Position numbers and translations under genes: made by a program. Positions 45,418-55,291 of a stretch of DNA of 64,000 bases are shown one piece after another. The notes beneath the pieces are model-generated. The model saw nothing but the letters and a program-made list of their open reading frames with translations. It made no database searches and had not been told where the DNA came from. The stretch's first letter is position 1. Each line of letters begins with the position of its first letter. The stretch is from contig NZ_FOXD01000002.1 in the NCBI RefSeq assembly GCF_900115625.1, positions 1 to 64,000 on the forward strand, in the 5' to 3' direction. The DNA comes from Salibacterium halotolerans. GTDB taxonomy: Bacteria > Bacillota > Bacilli > Bacillales > Marinococcaceae.

Positions 45418-46746
45418 TTGGAAAAAATATATGTCCTGGACACGAATGTTTTACTGCAGGAGCCCCGTGCCCTTTTTCAATTTGAAGACAATGAAGTTGT
45501 TATTCCAGCGGTAGTGCTGGAGGAAATAGACGCGAAAAAAAGGTACATGGATGAACTTGGACGAAATGCCAGGGAAGTATCGAGAATTCTTGATGGTCTC
45601 CGTGATAAAGGAATGCTCCATGAAGGAGTACCTCTTGAAAACGGAGGGAAAATCAGGGTTGAACTGAATCACCGTTCCTTCCACTTTTTACGGGAAACGT
45701 TCGCGGAAATGACGAATGACAACCGGATTCTCGCCGTTGCGATGAATCTGCAGTCGGAACAGGAAAAAAACCGCGCGTTCCGGGATGTAGTGATTGTGAG
45801 CAAGGATGCACTTGTGCGGGTGAAAGCGGATGCTCTCGGCATCAAAGCCGAAGATTTTCTCAATGACAGAGTGACAGAACTTGATCATATTTATAAAGGT
45901 AAACTTTATAAAAAAGTCGGAAAAGACACGCTGAACCAGTTTTATAAGTCGCAGAGCCTTCCTGTTTCTGAAATCGGACTTGAGCAGCTCTATCCGCATC
46001 AGTTTGTTATTTTGCAGGACGCTTTGGGAAGTTCAGCATCCGCTGTGGCAAAGGCCGATGAACATGGAAAATATCTCTGGCCTTTCTTCCACGAATCCGA
46101 ACAGATATGGGGCATTCATCCACGGAATGTAGAACAGAAAATGGCGCTTGAGCTTCTGCTTCGTGATGATATTCCGCTCGTAACATTAACCGGTAAAGCC
46201 GGGACGGGCAAAACACTTCTGTCCCTTGCCGCGGGTCTGTTTCAGACCGAAGACATCGGTATGTACAATAAACTGCTTGTGGCAAGGCCCGTTGTACCTA
46301 TGGGAAAAGACATTGGATTCCTTCCCGGGGAAAAAGAAGAAAAACTCCGGCCGTGGATGCAGCCGGTTTTTGATAATCTGGAGTATCTGTTTAACACCAA
46401 AAAGCCGGGTGAAATTGATCAGATTCTTGCCGGAATGGGATCAATCCAGGTGGAAGCTCTCACCTATATACGAGGGCGGAGCATCCCGGAGCAGTTCATT
46501 ATTATCGATGAAGCCCAGAACCTGACAAAACACGAGGTGAAAACCATCTTAACGAGAGTTGGGGAGCGCAGTAAAATTATTTTTATGGGAGATCCCGGGC
46601 AGATTGACCACCCGTATCTGGATGAATTGGATAACGGTCTTTCCTACGTTGTTGAAAAATTTAAGGATCAAGCCGTTGGAGGTCATGTGAAGCTCGAAAA
46701 AGGAGAGCGTTCAGGCCTGGCCCAACTCGCTGCCGATATTCTGTAA
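45418..46746 (+). CDS. phoH: PhoH-family protein with PIN domain (YlaK, PhoH2 type)
   Basis: A 442-residue fusion of an N-terminal PIN-type ribonuclease domain (about 1-130; acidic residues in VLDTNVLL, EEID, NDNRIL and DALVRVKAD) and a C-terminal PhoH ATPase (Walker A TGKAGTGKTLLSLAAG near residue 260; Walker B IIIDEAQNL). PhoH2 proteins of this layout are described as ATP-dependent RNA helicase/ribonucleases. It starts at TTG 45418 with GGGAGG upstream. It corresponds to ylaK in B. subtilis. The stop is 28 bases from the convergent next gene, with no clear terminator between. Confidence 0.92.
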   Translation: MEKIYVLDTNVLLQEPRALFQFEDNEVVIPAVVLEEIDAKKRYMDELGRNAREVSRILDGLRDKGMLHEGVPLENGGKIRVELNHRSFHFLRETFAEMTNDNRILAVAMNLQSEQEKNRAFRDVVIVSKDALVRVKADALGIKAEDFLNDRVTELDHIYKGKLYKKVGKDTLNQFYKSQSLPVSEIGLEQLYPHQFVILQDALGSSASAVAKADEHGKYLWPFFHESEQIWGIHPRNVEQKMALELLLRDDIPLVTLTGKAGTGKTLLSLAAGLFQTEDIGMYNKLLVARPVVPMGKDIGFLPGEKEEKLRPWMQPVFDNLEYLFNTKKPGEIDQILAGMGSIQVEALTYIRGRSIPEQFIIIDEAQNLTKHEVKTILTRVGERSKIIFMGDPGQIDHPYLDELDNGLSYVVEKFKDQAVGGHVKLEKGERSGLAQLAADIL

Positions 46747-46773
46747 CACCGGCAGCTGGACATGTATATGCTT

Positions 46774-47277
46774 TTATTCAATACGGATCCCTGTCACATG
46801 TGTGACGGGGTTTCCTTTATTACTGCCGTCTCCGTAGTAAAGATGAATCGGTCCCGATTCTTTCAAAGGTTCCCCGTTTTCTGAAAATCCTGCTACCATC
46901 CGGAGGGCATCTTCAAGAGCCGCTTCATACTCATCCCCGCCGGATGTCTCGATGACCGCCCGGACAGCCGAATCATTTGGCACTGCATTTTGTATAAACG
47001 AACCGAACGGAATGCCGAACGTTCCGTGAATCAGCTGCTCTTTTTTGGAGCGGACTTCGTTGGTCTGAGACGAAGCAGGGGCGTCGACTCCTTTTGTCAA
47101 CTCTTTGTCGAATTGTTCGGATACGGATTTTTTATACGCTTCCCATTCTTTTTCCTGTCGTTTTTCCTCGCCTTCCCATGTATTCAAGTCAATCTTTCTT
47201 TCATCGAAAATCCAGACAGTGGGATCGATGGTAATCGTATACTTTACATTTCCATGTATAAAAACAATAAAATCCAA
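46774..47277 (-). CDS. Conserved hypothetical protein in the YlaL position
   Basis: A soluble protein of about 167 residues. I recognise no catalytic motif. The N-terminal part has hydrophobic strands (VKYTITIDPTVWIFDER), then a charged helix (residues 40-85, Glu/Lys-rich), then a Gly/Glu-rich C-terminal half (SGGDEYEAALEDAL, HLYYGDGSNKG). TTG 47277 is chosen because AAGGAGG lies 8 bases upstream; the frame is open for 14 more codons. It sits between phoH and the glutaminase gene, where B. subtilis has ylaL, so orthology is possible but not shown. Confidence 0.7.
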   Translation of the reverse strand: MDFIVFIHGNVKYTITIDPTVWIFDERKIDLNTWEGEEKRQEKEWEAYKKSVSEQFDKELTKGVDAPASSQTNEVRSKKEQLIHGTFGIPFGSFIQNAVPNDSAVRAVIETSGGDEYEAALEDALRMVAGFSENGEPLKESGPIHLYYGDGSNKGNPVTHVTGIRIE

Positions 47278-47393
47278 AAAAACGGCCTCCTTGTCATTGT
47301 ATCTTTCTAATCCTAACATATTTTCCTTCCTGTATGAGAATAGACGGCTTCGTTCACACTATAAACACATAAACCAATGAAAGGAGCCCTGTT

Positions 47394-47429
47394 ATGGGGA
47401 AGTTTAAACACGATGGTCCTTTTCATTAA
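47394..47429 (+). other. Possible 11-residue leader peptide overlapping the glsA start
   Basis: ATG 47394 has AAAGGAG at 7 bases and encodes MGKFKHDGPFH, ending at 47429, 17 bases inside glsA in another frame. It could couple or control glsA translation, or simply be chance. Confidence 0.35.
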
Positions 47430-48357
47430 TAAAAATACGTTAGCCTCCTCTTTGGAAGCTGTACAGCTGGAAGCTGGAAGTGGAAGCGTTGCTTCCTATA
47501 TTCCAGCCTTGCAGCAGGCAGATCCGGCGGCATTTGGATGTGTGGTTCATTACGGAAGGGAAAAGGTGAAGGCGGGGGACACCGATATTTATTTCACCCT
47601 TCAAAGTATTTCCAAAGTCATTAGCCTGGCCCTTGCATTAATGGACAAGGGATCAGAAGAAGTCTTTTCCAAAGTGGGGATGGAACCGTCCGGAAATCCG
47701 TTTCACTCGATTCAGACACTGGAAAAAGAAAAACCGGCTAAACCCTTAAATCCCATGATTAATGCAGGCGCTCTCGTCGTTGCGGATATGCTTCAGGAAA
47801 AAGAACCGGATGCGGCAGCCCGTCGATTTGTACGTTTAATAAGAGAAATCACTTCCAACCCTGAAATCGATATCTGCTTTGAAACAGCAGCGTCTGAGCG
47901 GAATCATTCAAACCTTAATCGTGCTCTCTGCTACTTTCTGAAAAGTCACGGTGTTATTGAAAACGATGTCGAACAGGTGTTGAATACGTATATTAATCTT
48001 TGTTCTGTCAGGGTCAACAGCTGCGACCTCGCGCGGATAGGCAGTGTCCTCGGCAGAGACGGACAGGACCCGGAAACCGGGGAGCAGCTCATACCCGCCT
48101 GGACCGCTGAAATGGTAACGACGTTTATGGTGACGTGCGGGATGTACGACGCTTCCGGATCATTTGCGGTCAAAGCAGGAATTCCATGTAAAAGTGGAGT
48201 GTCCGGAGCTCTGCTCGGCAGCCTTCCGGACGGTACAGGAATTGGTGTTTACAGCCCGCCGCTTGATTCACATGGTAACAGTGCTGCAGGAACGCGTCTT
48301 CTTGAAAAACTTTCATCCGACTATCAACTGAGTATTTTTTCGGGACGTTTCCGATGA
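47413..48357 (+). CDS. glsA: Glutaminase
   Basis: Hydrolyses glutamine to glutamate and ammonia. The 314 residues belong to the serine-dependent beta-lactamase-fold glutaminases. The nucleophile motif is TLQSISKV, followed by NPMINAGAL, VTCGMYDASG and IPCKSGVSG. ATG 47413 gives the family-like N-terminus (MVLFINKNTL); its ribosome site GGGGAAG is only fair. ATG 47377 would add 12 residues but has no site of its own. It corresponds to ylaM (glsA2) in B. subtilis and keeps the phoH-glsA-ylaN order. Confidence 0.92.
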   Translation: MVLFINKNTLASSLEAVQLEAGSGSVASYIPALQQADPAAFGCVVHYGREKVKAGDTDIYFTLQSISKVISLALALMDKGSEEVFSKVGMEPSGNPFHSIQTLEKEKPAKPLNPMINAGALVVADMLQEKEPDAAARRFVRLIREITSNPEIDICFETAASERNHSNLNRALCYFLKSHGVIENDVEQVLNTYINLCSVRVNSCDLARIGSVLGRDGQDPETGEQLIPAWTAEMVTTFMVTCGMYDASGSFAVKAGIPCKSGVSGALLGSLPDGTGIGVYSPPLDSHGNSAAGTRLLEKLSSDYQLSIFSGRFR

Positions 48358-48476
48358 CACGAATTCTGCTGCCGATTTTTCTAAATTTTTAAAGGGTTCT
48401 TTCCTCTGTTCTGTTGCATTTTTCTCCGGCAGCCGATAAGATAGGTGACAGGAGTAAATGAACAGGAGGGATCACC

Positions 48477-48761
48477 TTGAGCGTTGAAGCGCAGACGGAA
48501 CATAAAGAGAAAGCATATGCTCTGCTTAAAGCTGACGCAGAACGGATCCGCAAATTAATCGAAGTACAGATGGACAATCTCACACTGCCTCAGTGCCCTT
48601 TATACGAAGAGGTTCTGGATACGCAGATGTTTGGTCTTTCCCGTGAAATTGATTTTGCCATCCGCCTGAATCTGATAGATGAAGACACCGGGAAGCAGAT
48701 TTTATCTGAACTGGAGCGGAAACTGGCGGCCTTCCACGAAGCAGCACTTGCGGGGAAATAA
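48477..48761 (+). CDS. ylaN: YlaN-family protein (UPF0358)
   Basis: A 94-residue helical protein, recognised by [20 protein letters not shown] and [18 protein letters not shown]. In B. subtilis YlaN is important for growth under iron limitation and has been linked to the Fur regulator. It starts at TTG 48477 with GGAGGG upstream. In B. subtilis ftsW lies between ylaN and pycA; it is missing here. Confidence 0.93.
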   Translation: MSVEAQTEHKEKAYALLKADAERIRKLIEVQMDNLTLPQCPLYEEVLDTQMFGLSREIDFAIRLNLIDEDTGKQILSELERKLAAFHEAALAGK

Positions 48762-48764
48762 GAA

Positions 48765-48802
48765 GAACCAGGCTATTCTAAGGAGTAGCTTGGTTTTTTT
48801 TT
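48765..48802 (+). terminator. Terminator of ylaN
   Basis: AACCAGGCTATTC pairs with GAGTAGCTTGGTT with one mismatch and is followed by a run of T residues. Confidence 0.85.
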
Positions 48803-49003
48803 ACCTCCCTGCGCTCTTTTGTAAACGCATAAGATGTTACGCTGAAAAGGAAACAGCATGTTTTATCCGGTCTGGGTGATAGACGCAATTTTTTGACAGA
48901 TTTGCTGAAAGTGTTATGATAAAATATATTTAGAATTGTCTGATTGAAAAAGTTCTCCATTTTGAAGAGAATCATGGAGAGTAACTTACCAAGGAGGAAT
49001 TTG

Positions 49004-52000
49004 ATGAACGGCCTGGGAAATATTCAAAAGGTAATGGTAGCCAACCGGGGTGAAATAGCCATCAGAATCTTCCGTGCGTGCACTGAATTACATATCCGCA
49101 CGGTTGCTGTTTATTCGCAGGAAGATACCGGCGCATTTCACCGCTATAAAGCAGATGAAGCTTATCTTGTCGGGGAAGGACAGAAGCCGATTGATGCCTA
49201 TCTCGATATTGAAAGTATTATAGAGACAGCGAAGGCAACGAACGTTGACGCTATCCATCCCGGCTATGGTTTCCTGTCGGAAAATCTCGAGTTTGCCAAG
49301 CGGTGTAAAGAAGAAGGGATTACATTTATCGGTCCCGGAACAGAACATCTTCACATGTTCGGGGATAAAGTCCGGGCAAGAGAAACCGCCATTGAAGCGG
49401 GTATTCCGGTTATACCGGGAAGCGACGGTCCGGTATCGGGCCTCGATGAAGTGAAACAGTTTGCCGGCAGACACGGCTATCCTTTTATCATCAAAGCATC
49501 CCTCGGCGGAGGCGGACGCGGCATGAGGATTGTCCGCAGCGAGGAAGCGCTTGAAGATTCTTACGAACGCGCAAAATCCGAGGCGAAATCCGCTTTTGGA
49601 AGCGACATCGTCTACGTGGAGAAATTCATTGAAAATCCAAAGCATATTGAAGTACAGATTCTCGGTGACCACGACGGCAACATTATTCACCTTTATGAGC
49701 GGGACTGTTCTGTACAGCGCCGCCACCAGAAAGTGGTGGAAGTCGCGCCGAGTGTAGCCCTTAGTGAAGAACTGCGGGAAAACATCAGCGCCGCAGCCGT
49801 ACAGCTCGCTGAAAACATCAACTATTACAACGCGGGCACGGTGGAGTTTCTCGTCAATGAAAAAGAAGAATTTTTCTTCATTGAAGTGAATCCGCGTGTG
49901 CAGGTGGAACATACCATCACCGAACTTGTCACCGGCGTGGATATTGTTCAGTCGCAGCTCTATATTGCTGCCGGAAAGTCCCTTCATGGAGAAGAACTTG
50001 CCATTCCAAAACAGAAGGATATACGCACCCACGGGTACGCCATCCAGTCCCGTGTCACCACCGAAGATCCGGCGAACAACTTTCTCCCGGATACAGGGCG
50101 TATTAACGCGTACCGCTCAAGCGGAGGCTTCGGTGTGCGCCTTGATGCCGGAAACGGCTTCCAGGGAGCGGTGATCACGCCGCACTATGATTCACTTCTT
50201 GTGAAGGTATCGACGTGGGCTCTGAATTTTGAAGGAGCCGCGGCGAAGATGCTCCGTAATCTCCGTGAATTCCGGATCCGTGGTATTAAAACGAACATTG
50301 CGTTTCTTGAAAACGTCGTGCAGCATGAACAATTTCTGGCCGGTACCTATGACACGTCCTTCATTGACTCTGCTCCGGAATTGTTTGTCTTCCCGAAACG
50401 AAAAGACCGCGGGACGAAGATGCTTTCCTTTATCGGAGAGACAATCGTAAACGGTTATCCGGGACTCGAAGAGGAGAAAAAACCGGTATTTGAACAGCCT
50501 GAACTTCCTGAAATCAAAAAGAGCGAACCGTTTCCCCAAGGAGCGAAACAGATCCTGGATCAAAAGGGGCCAGAAGGCCTTGCGGATTGGGTGAAAAATC
50601 AAAAAGAGGTTCTTCTGACGGATACGACGTTCCGTGATGCGCACCAGTCGCTTTTGGCCACACGTTTCCGCACAAATGATCTGAAAAAAGCAGCGGAACC
50701 TACGGCACGTCTGCTGCCGAACCTTTTTTCCGAGGAAATGTGGGGCGGAGCGACATTTGATGTAGCGATGCGTTTTCTGCATGAAGATCCATGGGAGCGG
50801 CTTTTGACGCTGCGGGAAAAGATGCCGAACGTTCTTATGCAGATGCTGCTTCGTTCATCCAATGCCGTCGGTTACAAAAACTACCCGGACAATGTCATTA
50901 GGGAATTTGTCGAAAAATCCGCAACGGCCGGTATCGATGTGTTCCGGATATTTGATTCTCTTAACTGGGTGGAGGGCATGCGCCTGACCATTAACGAAGT
51001 GCGGGAGCAGAATAAGATTGCTGAAGCGGCGATGTGCTACACCGGCGATATTCTTGAACCAAAACGGGACAAGTACGATCTGAAATATTATAAAGGGCTC
51101 GCAAAAGAGCTCGAACAGGCCGGTGCCCACATGCTCGGCATTAAAGACATGGCCGGCCTCCTGAAACCGGAAGCTGCCTATCAGCTGATTTCAGAACTCA
51201 AAGAGACGATTGATATCCCGATTCATCTCCACACGCATGACACAAGCGGCAACGGAATCTTTTCCTATGCCCGGGCCATTGAAGCCGGTGTCGATGTCGT
51301 GGATGTGGCAGTCAGTTCGATGGCCGGGCTCACATCACAGCCGAGTGCCAACAGCCTGTATTATGCGTTGAAAGGAAGTCCGCGCCAGCCGCAGGTGGAC
51401 ATCAAGGCACTGGAAGAACTGAGTCAGTACTGGGATTATACCCGTAAGTATTATCAAGGATTTGAAAGCGGCATGAACGCGCCTCACACAGAAGTGTATG
51501 AACACGAAATGCCCGGCGGCCAGTACAGCAATCTCCAGCAGCAGGCGAAAGCCGTTGGACTGCAGGGACGCTGGAATGAAGTGAAGAAAATGTACCGCCG
51601 CGTGAATGATATGTTTGGAGACATTGTCAAAGTGACGCCTTCCTCGAAGGTTGTTGGTGACATGGCGCTGTATATGGTTCAGAATGACCTGACAGAAGAT
51701 GATATTTACGAAAAAGGAGAGAACCTTGACTTCCCGGATTCCGTGGTGGAACTGTTCCAGGGTTACCTTGGCCAGCCGTATCAAGGCTTTCCAAAGGAAC
51801 TGCAGCGTATCATTCTGAAAGGCCGTCAGCCGATTACCAACCGCCCGGGCGAAAACATGGAGACGGTCAACTTCAATGAAATCAAAGAAGACCTGTACCA
51901 TAAACTGGACCGGCAGGTAACGAGCCATGACATGATTTCGTACGCCCTTTATCCGAAGGTGTACATGGACTTCGAGAAATTCCGCCAGCAGTTCGGCGAT

Positions 52001-52453
52001 GTGTCGGTACTTGACACTCCGACGTTCTTCTATGGTCTGCGTCTCGGTGAAGAGATTGAAGTGGAAATTGAGCAGGGAAAAACACTGATTGTGAAGCTTA
52101 TTTCCATTTCAAGGCCTCATGATGACGGCAACCGCATCGTTTATTTCGAACTGAACGGACAGCCGCGTGAGGTCATCATCAAAGACCAGAATGCCCAGAC
52201 GACCGGTGCTGAACGTCCGAAAGTGGACAAAACAGATGAGAATCAAATCGGTGCATCAATGCCGGGAACCGTGGTCAAAAAGCTTGTTAATAAAGGTGAA
52301 AAAGTGAAGAAAGGCGACCATCTTATGATCACCGAAGCCATGAAGATGGAGACGACCGTTCAGGCTCCATTTGATGGTGAAGTCAAAAATGTGTACGTCA
52401 CGGACGGAGACACGATCGAGACCGGTGATCTGCTGATTGACCTGGAGAAATAA
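49004..52453 (+). CDS. pycA: Pyruvate carboxylase
   Basis: Biotin enzyme making oxaloacetate from pyruvate and bicarbonate, refilling the citric acid cycle. The 1149 residues have the biotin carboxylase domain (1-450; KASLGGGGRGMR, EVNPRVQVEHTITE), the carboxyltransferase barrel (about 530-820; DTTFRDAHQSLLATR, and HLHTHDTSGNG with metal-binding histidines), an allosteric linker, and the C-terminal biotinyl domain with TEAMKMETTV. ATG 49004 has AAGGAGG at 7 bases; the longer frame upstream is not conserved. A terminator follows. Confidence 0.97.
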   Translation: MNGLGNIQKVMVANRGEIAIRIFRACTELHIRTVAVYSQEDTGAFHRYKADEAYLVGEGQKPIDAYLDIESIIETAKATNVDAIHPGYGFLSENLEFAKRCKEEGITFIGPGTEHLHMFGDKVRARETAIEAGIPVIPGSDGPVSGLDEVKQFAGRHGYPFIIKASLGGGGRGMRIVRSEEALEDSYERAKSEAKSAFGSDIVYVEKFIENPKHIEVQILGDHDGNIIHLYERDCSVQRRHQKVVEVAPSVALSEELRENISAAAVQLAENINYYNAGTVEFLVNEKEEFFFIEVNPRVQVEHTITELVTGVDIVQSQLYIAAGKSLHGEELAIPKQKDIRTHGYAIQSRVTTEDPANNFLPDTGRINAYRSSGGFGVRLDAGNGFQGAVITPHYDSLLVKVSTWALNFEGAAAKMLRNLREFRIRGIKTNIAFLENVVQHEQFLAGTYDTSFIDSAPELFVFPKRKDRGTKMLSFIGETIVNGYPGLEEEKKPVFEQPELPEIKKSEPFPQGAKQILDQKGPEGLADWVKNQKEVLLTDTTFRDAHQSLLATRFRTNDLKKAAEPTARLLPNLFSEEMWGGATFDVAMRFLHEDPWERLLTLREKMPNVLMQMLLRSSNAVGYKNYPDNVIREFVEKSATAGIDVFRIFDSLNWVEGMRLTINEVREQNKIAEAAMCYTGDILEPKRDKYDLKYYKGLAKELEQAGAHMLGIKDMAGLLKPEAAYQLISELKETIDIPIHLHTHDTSGNGIFSYARAIEAGVDVVDVAVSSMAGLTSQPSANSLYYALKGSPRQPQVDIKALEELSQYWDYTRKYYQGFESGMNAPHTEVYEHEMPGGQYSNLQQQAKAVGLQGRWNEVKKMYRRVNDMFGDIVKVTPSSKVVGDMALYMVQNDLTEDDIYEKGENLDFPDSVVELFQGYLGQPYQGFPKELQRIILKGRQPITNRPGENMETVNFNEIKEDLYHKLDRQVTSHDMISYALYPKVYMDFEKFRQQFGDVSVLDTPTFFYGLRLGEEIEVEIEQGKTLIVKLISISRPHDDGNRIVYFELNGQPREVIIKDQNAQTTGAERPKVDKTDENQIGASMPGTVVKKLVNKGEKVKKGDHLMITEAMKMETTVQAPFDGEVKNVYVTDGDTIETGDLLIDLEK

Positions 52454-52481
52454 ATAAAACAGAGGCAGGCATCTCCCTCTT

Positions 52482-52513
52482 AAGATCCCGAATTTAAATT
52501 CGGGATCTTTTTT
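52482..52513 (+). terminator. Terminator of pycA
   Basis: AAGATCCCGAATTT pairs with AAATTCGGGATCTT and is followed by T residues. Confidence 0.92.
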
Positions 52514-52616
52514 CCGGAAAAGCAAGGCTTTCTGGTTATAGGTCAGCTTAAACGGGGAATTAGATAAAGATGAAAAACAGTACGATCATCGGCCGGTTAA
52601 AGGAGTTATAAAAAAT

Positions 52617-54044
52617 ATGAAGGCTCTATGGTTCAGGAGAGACCTGCGTTTAACAGACAATTACGCTATGTATGCTCTGGAAAATGATCTTGAATATGAT
52701 AAAGAAGTGTCCTGGTTTGCTTTCTACCATGTAGATCCGGTATTTCTGGAAGAAAAATGCCTGCACCATCACTATTTTTTCCAGCAGGTAAAAGCATTCG
52801 AACAGGAATGCAGGGAGAAAGGAATTACCCTTCATTTTATCTATGGCACCCACCCATTTCAGGACTTACTTTCTGCTGTGCCTGATTTGTCCGCTGTATA
52901 TTTCAATGAAGATGAAGCAGCGTGGGAGGCACAACGGGATCAAGCCATCCGGGACTACCTTCATAAACACGGAGTTTACACGTATGCTTATCCGGATGCA
53001 CACCTGCATCACTCCGGCGAAGTCATGAAAAAAGACGGATCTCCGTATAAAATATTCACACCTTATTTCAGAGCGTGGCAGATGCTGCCCAAGCCCCGCC
53101 CGTACCCGTGCAATCTGGAGCGCTTTAAACAGCGGCAGGCGGAACCTGCTCTTCAGGACACCCATGAGCTGGCGTTTAATGAAATGGAAGCCTTTGATGA
53201 GGCAATGAATAGAGAGGCAGAACCTGTATTTGAATCCGAAGCCATTCAAAAAATGAGCACCTTCATCCATGAAGATCTTCCGAATTATGAAAATAGCCGG
53301 GATATTCCTGCTGAAGATGCAACAAGCCGTCTTTCCCCCTTGATTAAAACGGGAAGATTGTCGGTGCGGACCATTTACAGCGCTTTGGAACCGTATGTGG
53401 AACAGGGGAGTTCTGCCGCACAGAAATATCTGGCGGAACTGGCCTGGAGAGATTTCTATAATATGATTCACGCTTATTTTTCTGAGCTGAAAAAGAAGGA
53501 AATGAACGAAAAATATCGAAATCTGCAGTGGGAGTATCAAGAAGAGCAGTGGGAGAAGTGGAAAAATGGAACAACCGGTTTTCCGTTTGTAGATGCTGCG
53601 ATGAGACAATTGAATGCAGAAGGATGGCTTCACAACCGTGGAAGAATGGCAGCAGCTTCTTTTCTCGTGAAAGACTATCATATAGACTGGAGACTCGGGG
53701 AAGATTATTTCCGCAGACAGCTCATCGATTATGACCCCTCCTCCAATGCCGGGGGCTGGCAGTGGACGGCTTCTACAGGCAGTGATGCGGCACCGTATTT
53801 CCGCGTGTTTTCCCCTGTTCGTCAAAGCAAAAGGTTCGACCCGGACGGTATCTATATCAAAACCTACGTCCCGGAACTGAAACATGTACCAGCGCGCTTC
53901 ATTCACGAACCTTGGAAAATGGACGAAGCTGCTGCGGAAAAAGCAGCATGCATCCCCGGACGTGATTATCCTCTGCCGGATGTTACCCACAAGACTGCAG
54001 CACACCAAGCCATTGAAATGTTCAAAGGAGACAGGAACGTATGA
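52617..54044 (+). CDS. phrB: Deoxyribodipyrimidine photo-lyase
   Basis: Light-driven repair of cyclobutane pyrimidine dimers with FAD and an antenna cofactor. The 475 residues start with ALWFRRDLRLTDN, typical of class I photolyases. The FAD-binding half contains LAELAWRDFYNMI, MRQLNAEGWLHNRGRM, and the signature around DYDPSSNAGGWQWTASTGSD. AAAGGAG precedes the ATG. Its last codons overlap the GNAT gene by 4 bases. It stands between pycA and ctaA, neighbours or near-neighbours in B. subtilis, so it is a local insertion. Confidence 0.95.
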   Translation: MKALWFRRDLRLTDNYAMYALENDLEYDKEVSWFAFYHVDPVFLEEKCLHHHYFFQQVKAFEQECREKGITLHFIYGTHPFQDLLSAVPDLSAVYFNEDEAAWEAQRDQAIRDYLHKHGVYTYAYPDAHLHHSGEVMKKDGSPYKIFTPYFRAWQMLPKPRPYPCNLERFKQRQAEPALQDTHELAFNEMEAFDEAMNREAEPVFESEAIQKMSTFIHEDLPNYENSRDIPAEDATSRLSPLIKTGRLSVRTIYSALEPYVEQGSSAAQKYLAELAWRDFYNMIHAYFSELKKKEMNEKYRNLQWEYQEEQWEKWKNGTTGFPFVDAAMRQLNAEGWLHNRGRMAAASFLVKDYHIDWRLGEDYFRRQLIDYDPSSNAGGWQWTASTGSDAAPYFRVFSPVRQSKRFDPDGIYIKTYVPELKHVPARFIHEPWKMDEAAAEKAACIPGRDYPLPDVTHKTAAHQAIEMFKGDRNV

Positions 54045-55213
54045 AAATCAGAAAAATGAATGCCTCCCAAATGCGGCAGAGTCTCGAACTGGATCAGTTT
54101 GCTTTTCAGTTTGAATTCACAAAAGATGAAAAAAAGAACCACGAACGAATCATGAAGCCGGAAAATACATGGGTTGCTGAAGAAGATGGACGGTTGATGT
54201 CCAAACTGACCATTTTACCGATGGAGGTGTATATCGGCGGAACGCTTGTACCGATGGGCGGGATATCGGGAGTGGCGACGTGGCCGGAATCAAGACGAAA
54301 TGGTCTCGTCCGGAAGCTTCTTCATTCCGCTCTGGAAGATATGAAAAGCCGTGGACAGGCGGTTTCTTTTCTGTATCCTTTTTCCATTCCATTTTATCGT
54401 AATTTCGGGTGGGAGTTATTTGCCGACTCCATCACATGGACTATAAAAAAAGAGCAGCTTCTGAGTAAAAAAGAAATCAGCAGCGGAAAAATCAGAAGGG
54501 TCCCACCAGCTGAGTGGCCGACGCTGCAGCGTATCTATCAAAGATTTGCAGTCAGATATAATGGAATGATTGACCGCGATGAGAGCTGGTGGAGATACAC
54601 TGTGCTGAAGAAAAAAAAAGGTCAGATTGCCGTCTTTTCAAACGATGCCGGAGAAGACAGAGGCTACATGATTTATCAGATTAAAAACAACCATATGAAA
54701 GTCCATGAATGTATTGCGCTTGACGAAGAAGCAAGACAGCAGCTTTGGCGTTTTACGGCCAATCATGATTCCATGATCGAGGAGGCTGAAATAAAACCCG
54801 CCCCCGGAGATCCAAGCCGCTTTATGCTTCCGGACTCTTCCATTGAAGAAAAACGAGAGAGTTATTTTATGGCACGTATTGTTGATATGAAACGTTTTCT
54901 TGAGTTGTACCCTTTCCGGATGGAAGACGGACAGGATATCACGTTTGAGATAGAGGATCCAGGTGCCTCTTGGAATAATGGAGTGTTTGCCGTAAGGAAG
55001 AATGAATCCGGAAATGATGTGGAACACTACAGTGCAGCGGAAATAGAAGGCGGTGTGAAAATGGACATAAATACGGCGGCGGCTGTTTTTCTGGGATACC
55101 TTCCAGTGTCCACCGCCGTCCAAACAGGAAAAATGAAAGCCTCAGATGAAGCAGAAGCACTATGTGAGGACGTTCTCACACGCGAACCCCCTTTCATCTA
55201 CGATTTCTTTTAA
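54041..55213 (+). CDS. GNAT-family acetyltransferase with SCP2-like C-terminus (Eis-type)
   Basis: A 390-residue protein with two GNAT-like domains and a sterol-carrier-like C-terminal domain, the layout of enhanced-intracellular-survival (Eis) proteins. The acetyl-CoA loop reads TWPESRRNGLVRKLLHSALE near residue 85 (RxxGxxxxL form). FLYPFSIPFYRNFGWE follows, and the free C-terminal residue is Phe (YDFF), as in Eis enzymes. The acceptor is unknown; Eis enzymes acetylate lysines or aminoglycosides. ATGA overlap with the photolyase gene implies coupled translation. A terminator follows. Confidence 0.87.
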   Translation: MKIRKMNASQMRQSLELDQFAFQFEFTKDEKKNHERIMKPENTWVAEEDGRLMSKLTILPMEVYIGGTLVPMGGISGVATWPESRRNGLVRKLLHSALEDMKSRGQAVSFLYPFSIPFYRNFGWELFADSITWTIKKEQLLSKKEISSGKIRRVPPAEWPTLQRIYQRFAVRYNGMIDRDESWWRYTVLKKKKGQIAVFSNDAGEDRGYMIYQIKNNHMKVHECIALDEEARQQLWRFTANHDSMIEEAEIKPAPGDPSRFMLPDSSIEEKRESYFMARIVDMKRFLELYPFRMEDGQDITFEIEDPGASWNNGVFAVRKNESGNDVEHYSAAEIEGGVKMDINTAAAVFLGYLPVSTAVQTGKMKASDEAEALCEDVLTREPPFIYDFF

Positions 55214-55225
55214 TAAAAATATAGT

Positions 55226-55257
55226 AAGACCGGCTGTGTGATGCAGCCGGTCTTTTT
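55226..55257. terminator. Shared terminator between the GNAT and ctaA genes
   Basis: AAGACCGGCTG pairs with CAGCCGGTCTTTTT between convergent genes. Confidence 0.9.
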
Positions 55258-55291
55258 ACAAATATTCTTGTATTCCTGGAGCAAAGTGATG

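Noticed and set aside
49088-50032. 314-codon minus-strand frame inside pycA
   Set aside because: Complete overlap with a certain housekeeping gene; composition typical of a reverse-strand shadow.
50192-50782. 196-codon minus-strand frame inside pycA
   Set aside because: Arg/Phe-rich shadow of pycA with no motif.
52866-54008. 380-codon minus-strand frame inside the photolyase gene
   Set aside because: Lies wholly within a well-supported gene and shows no domain.
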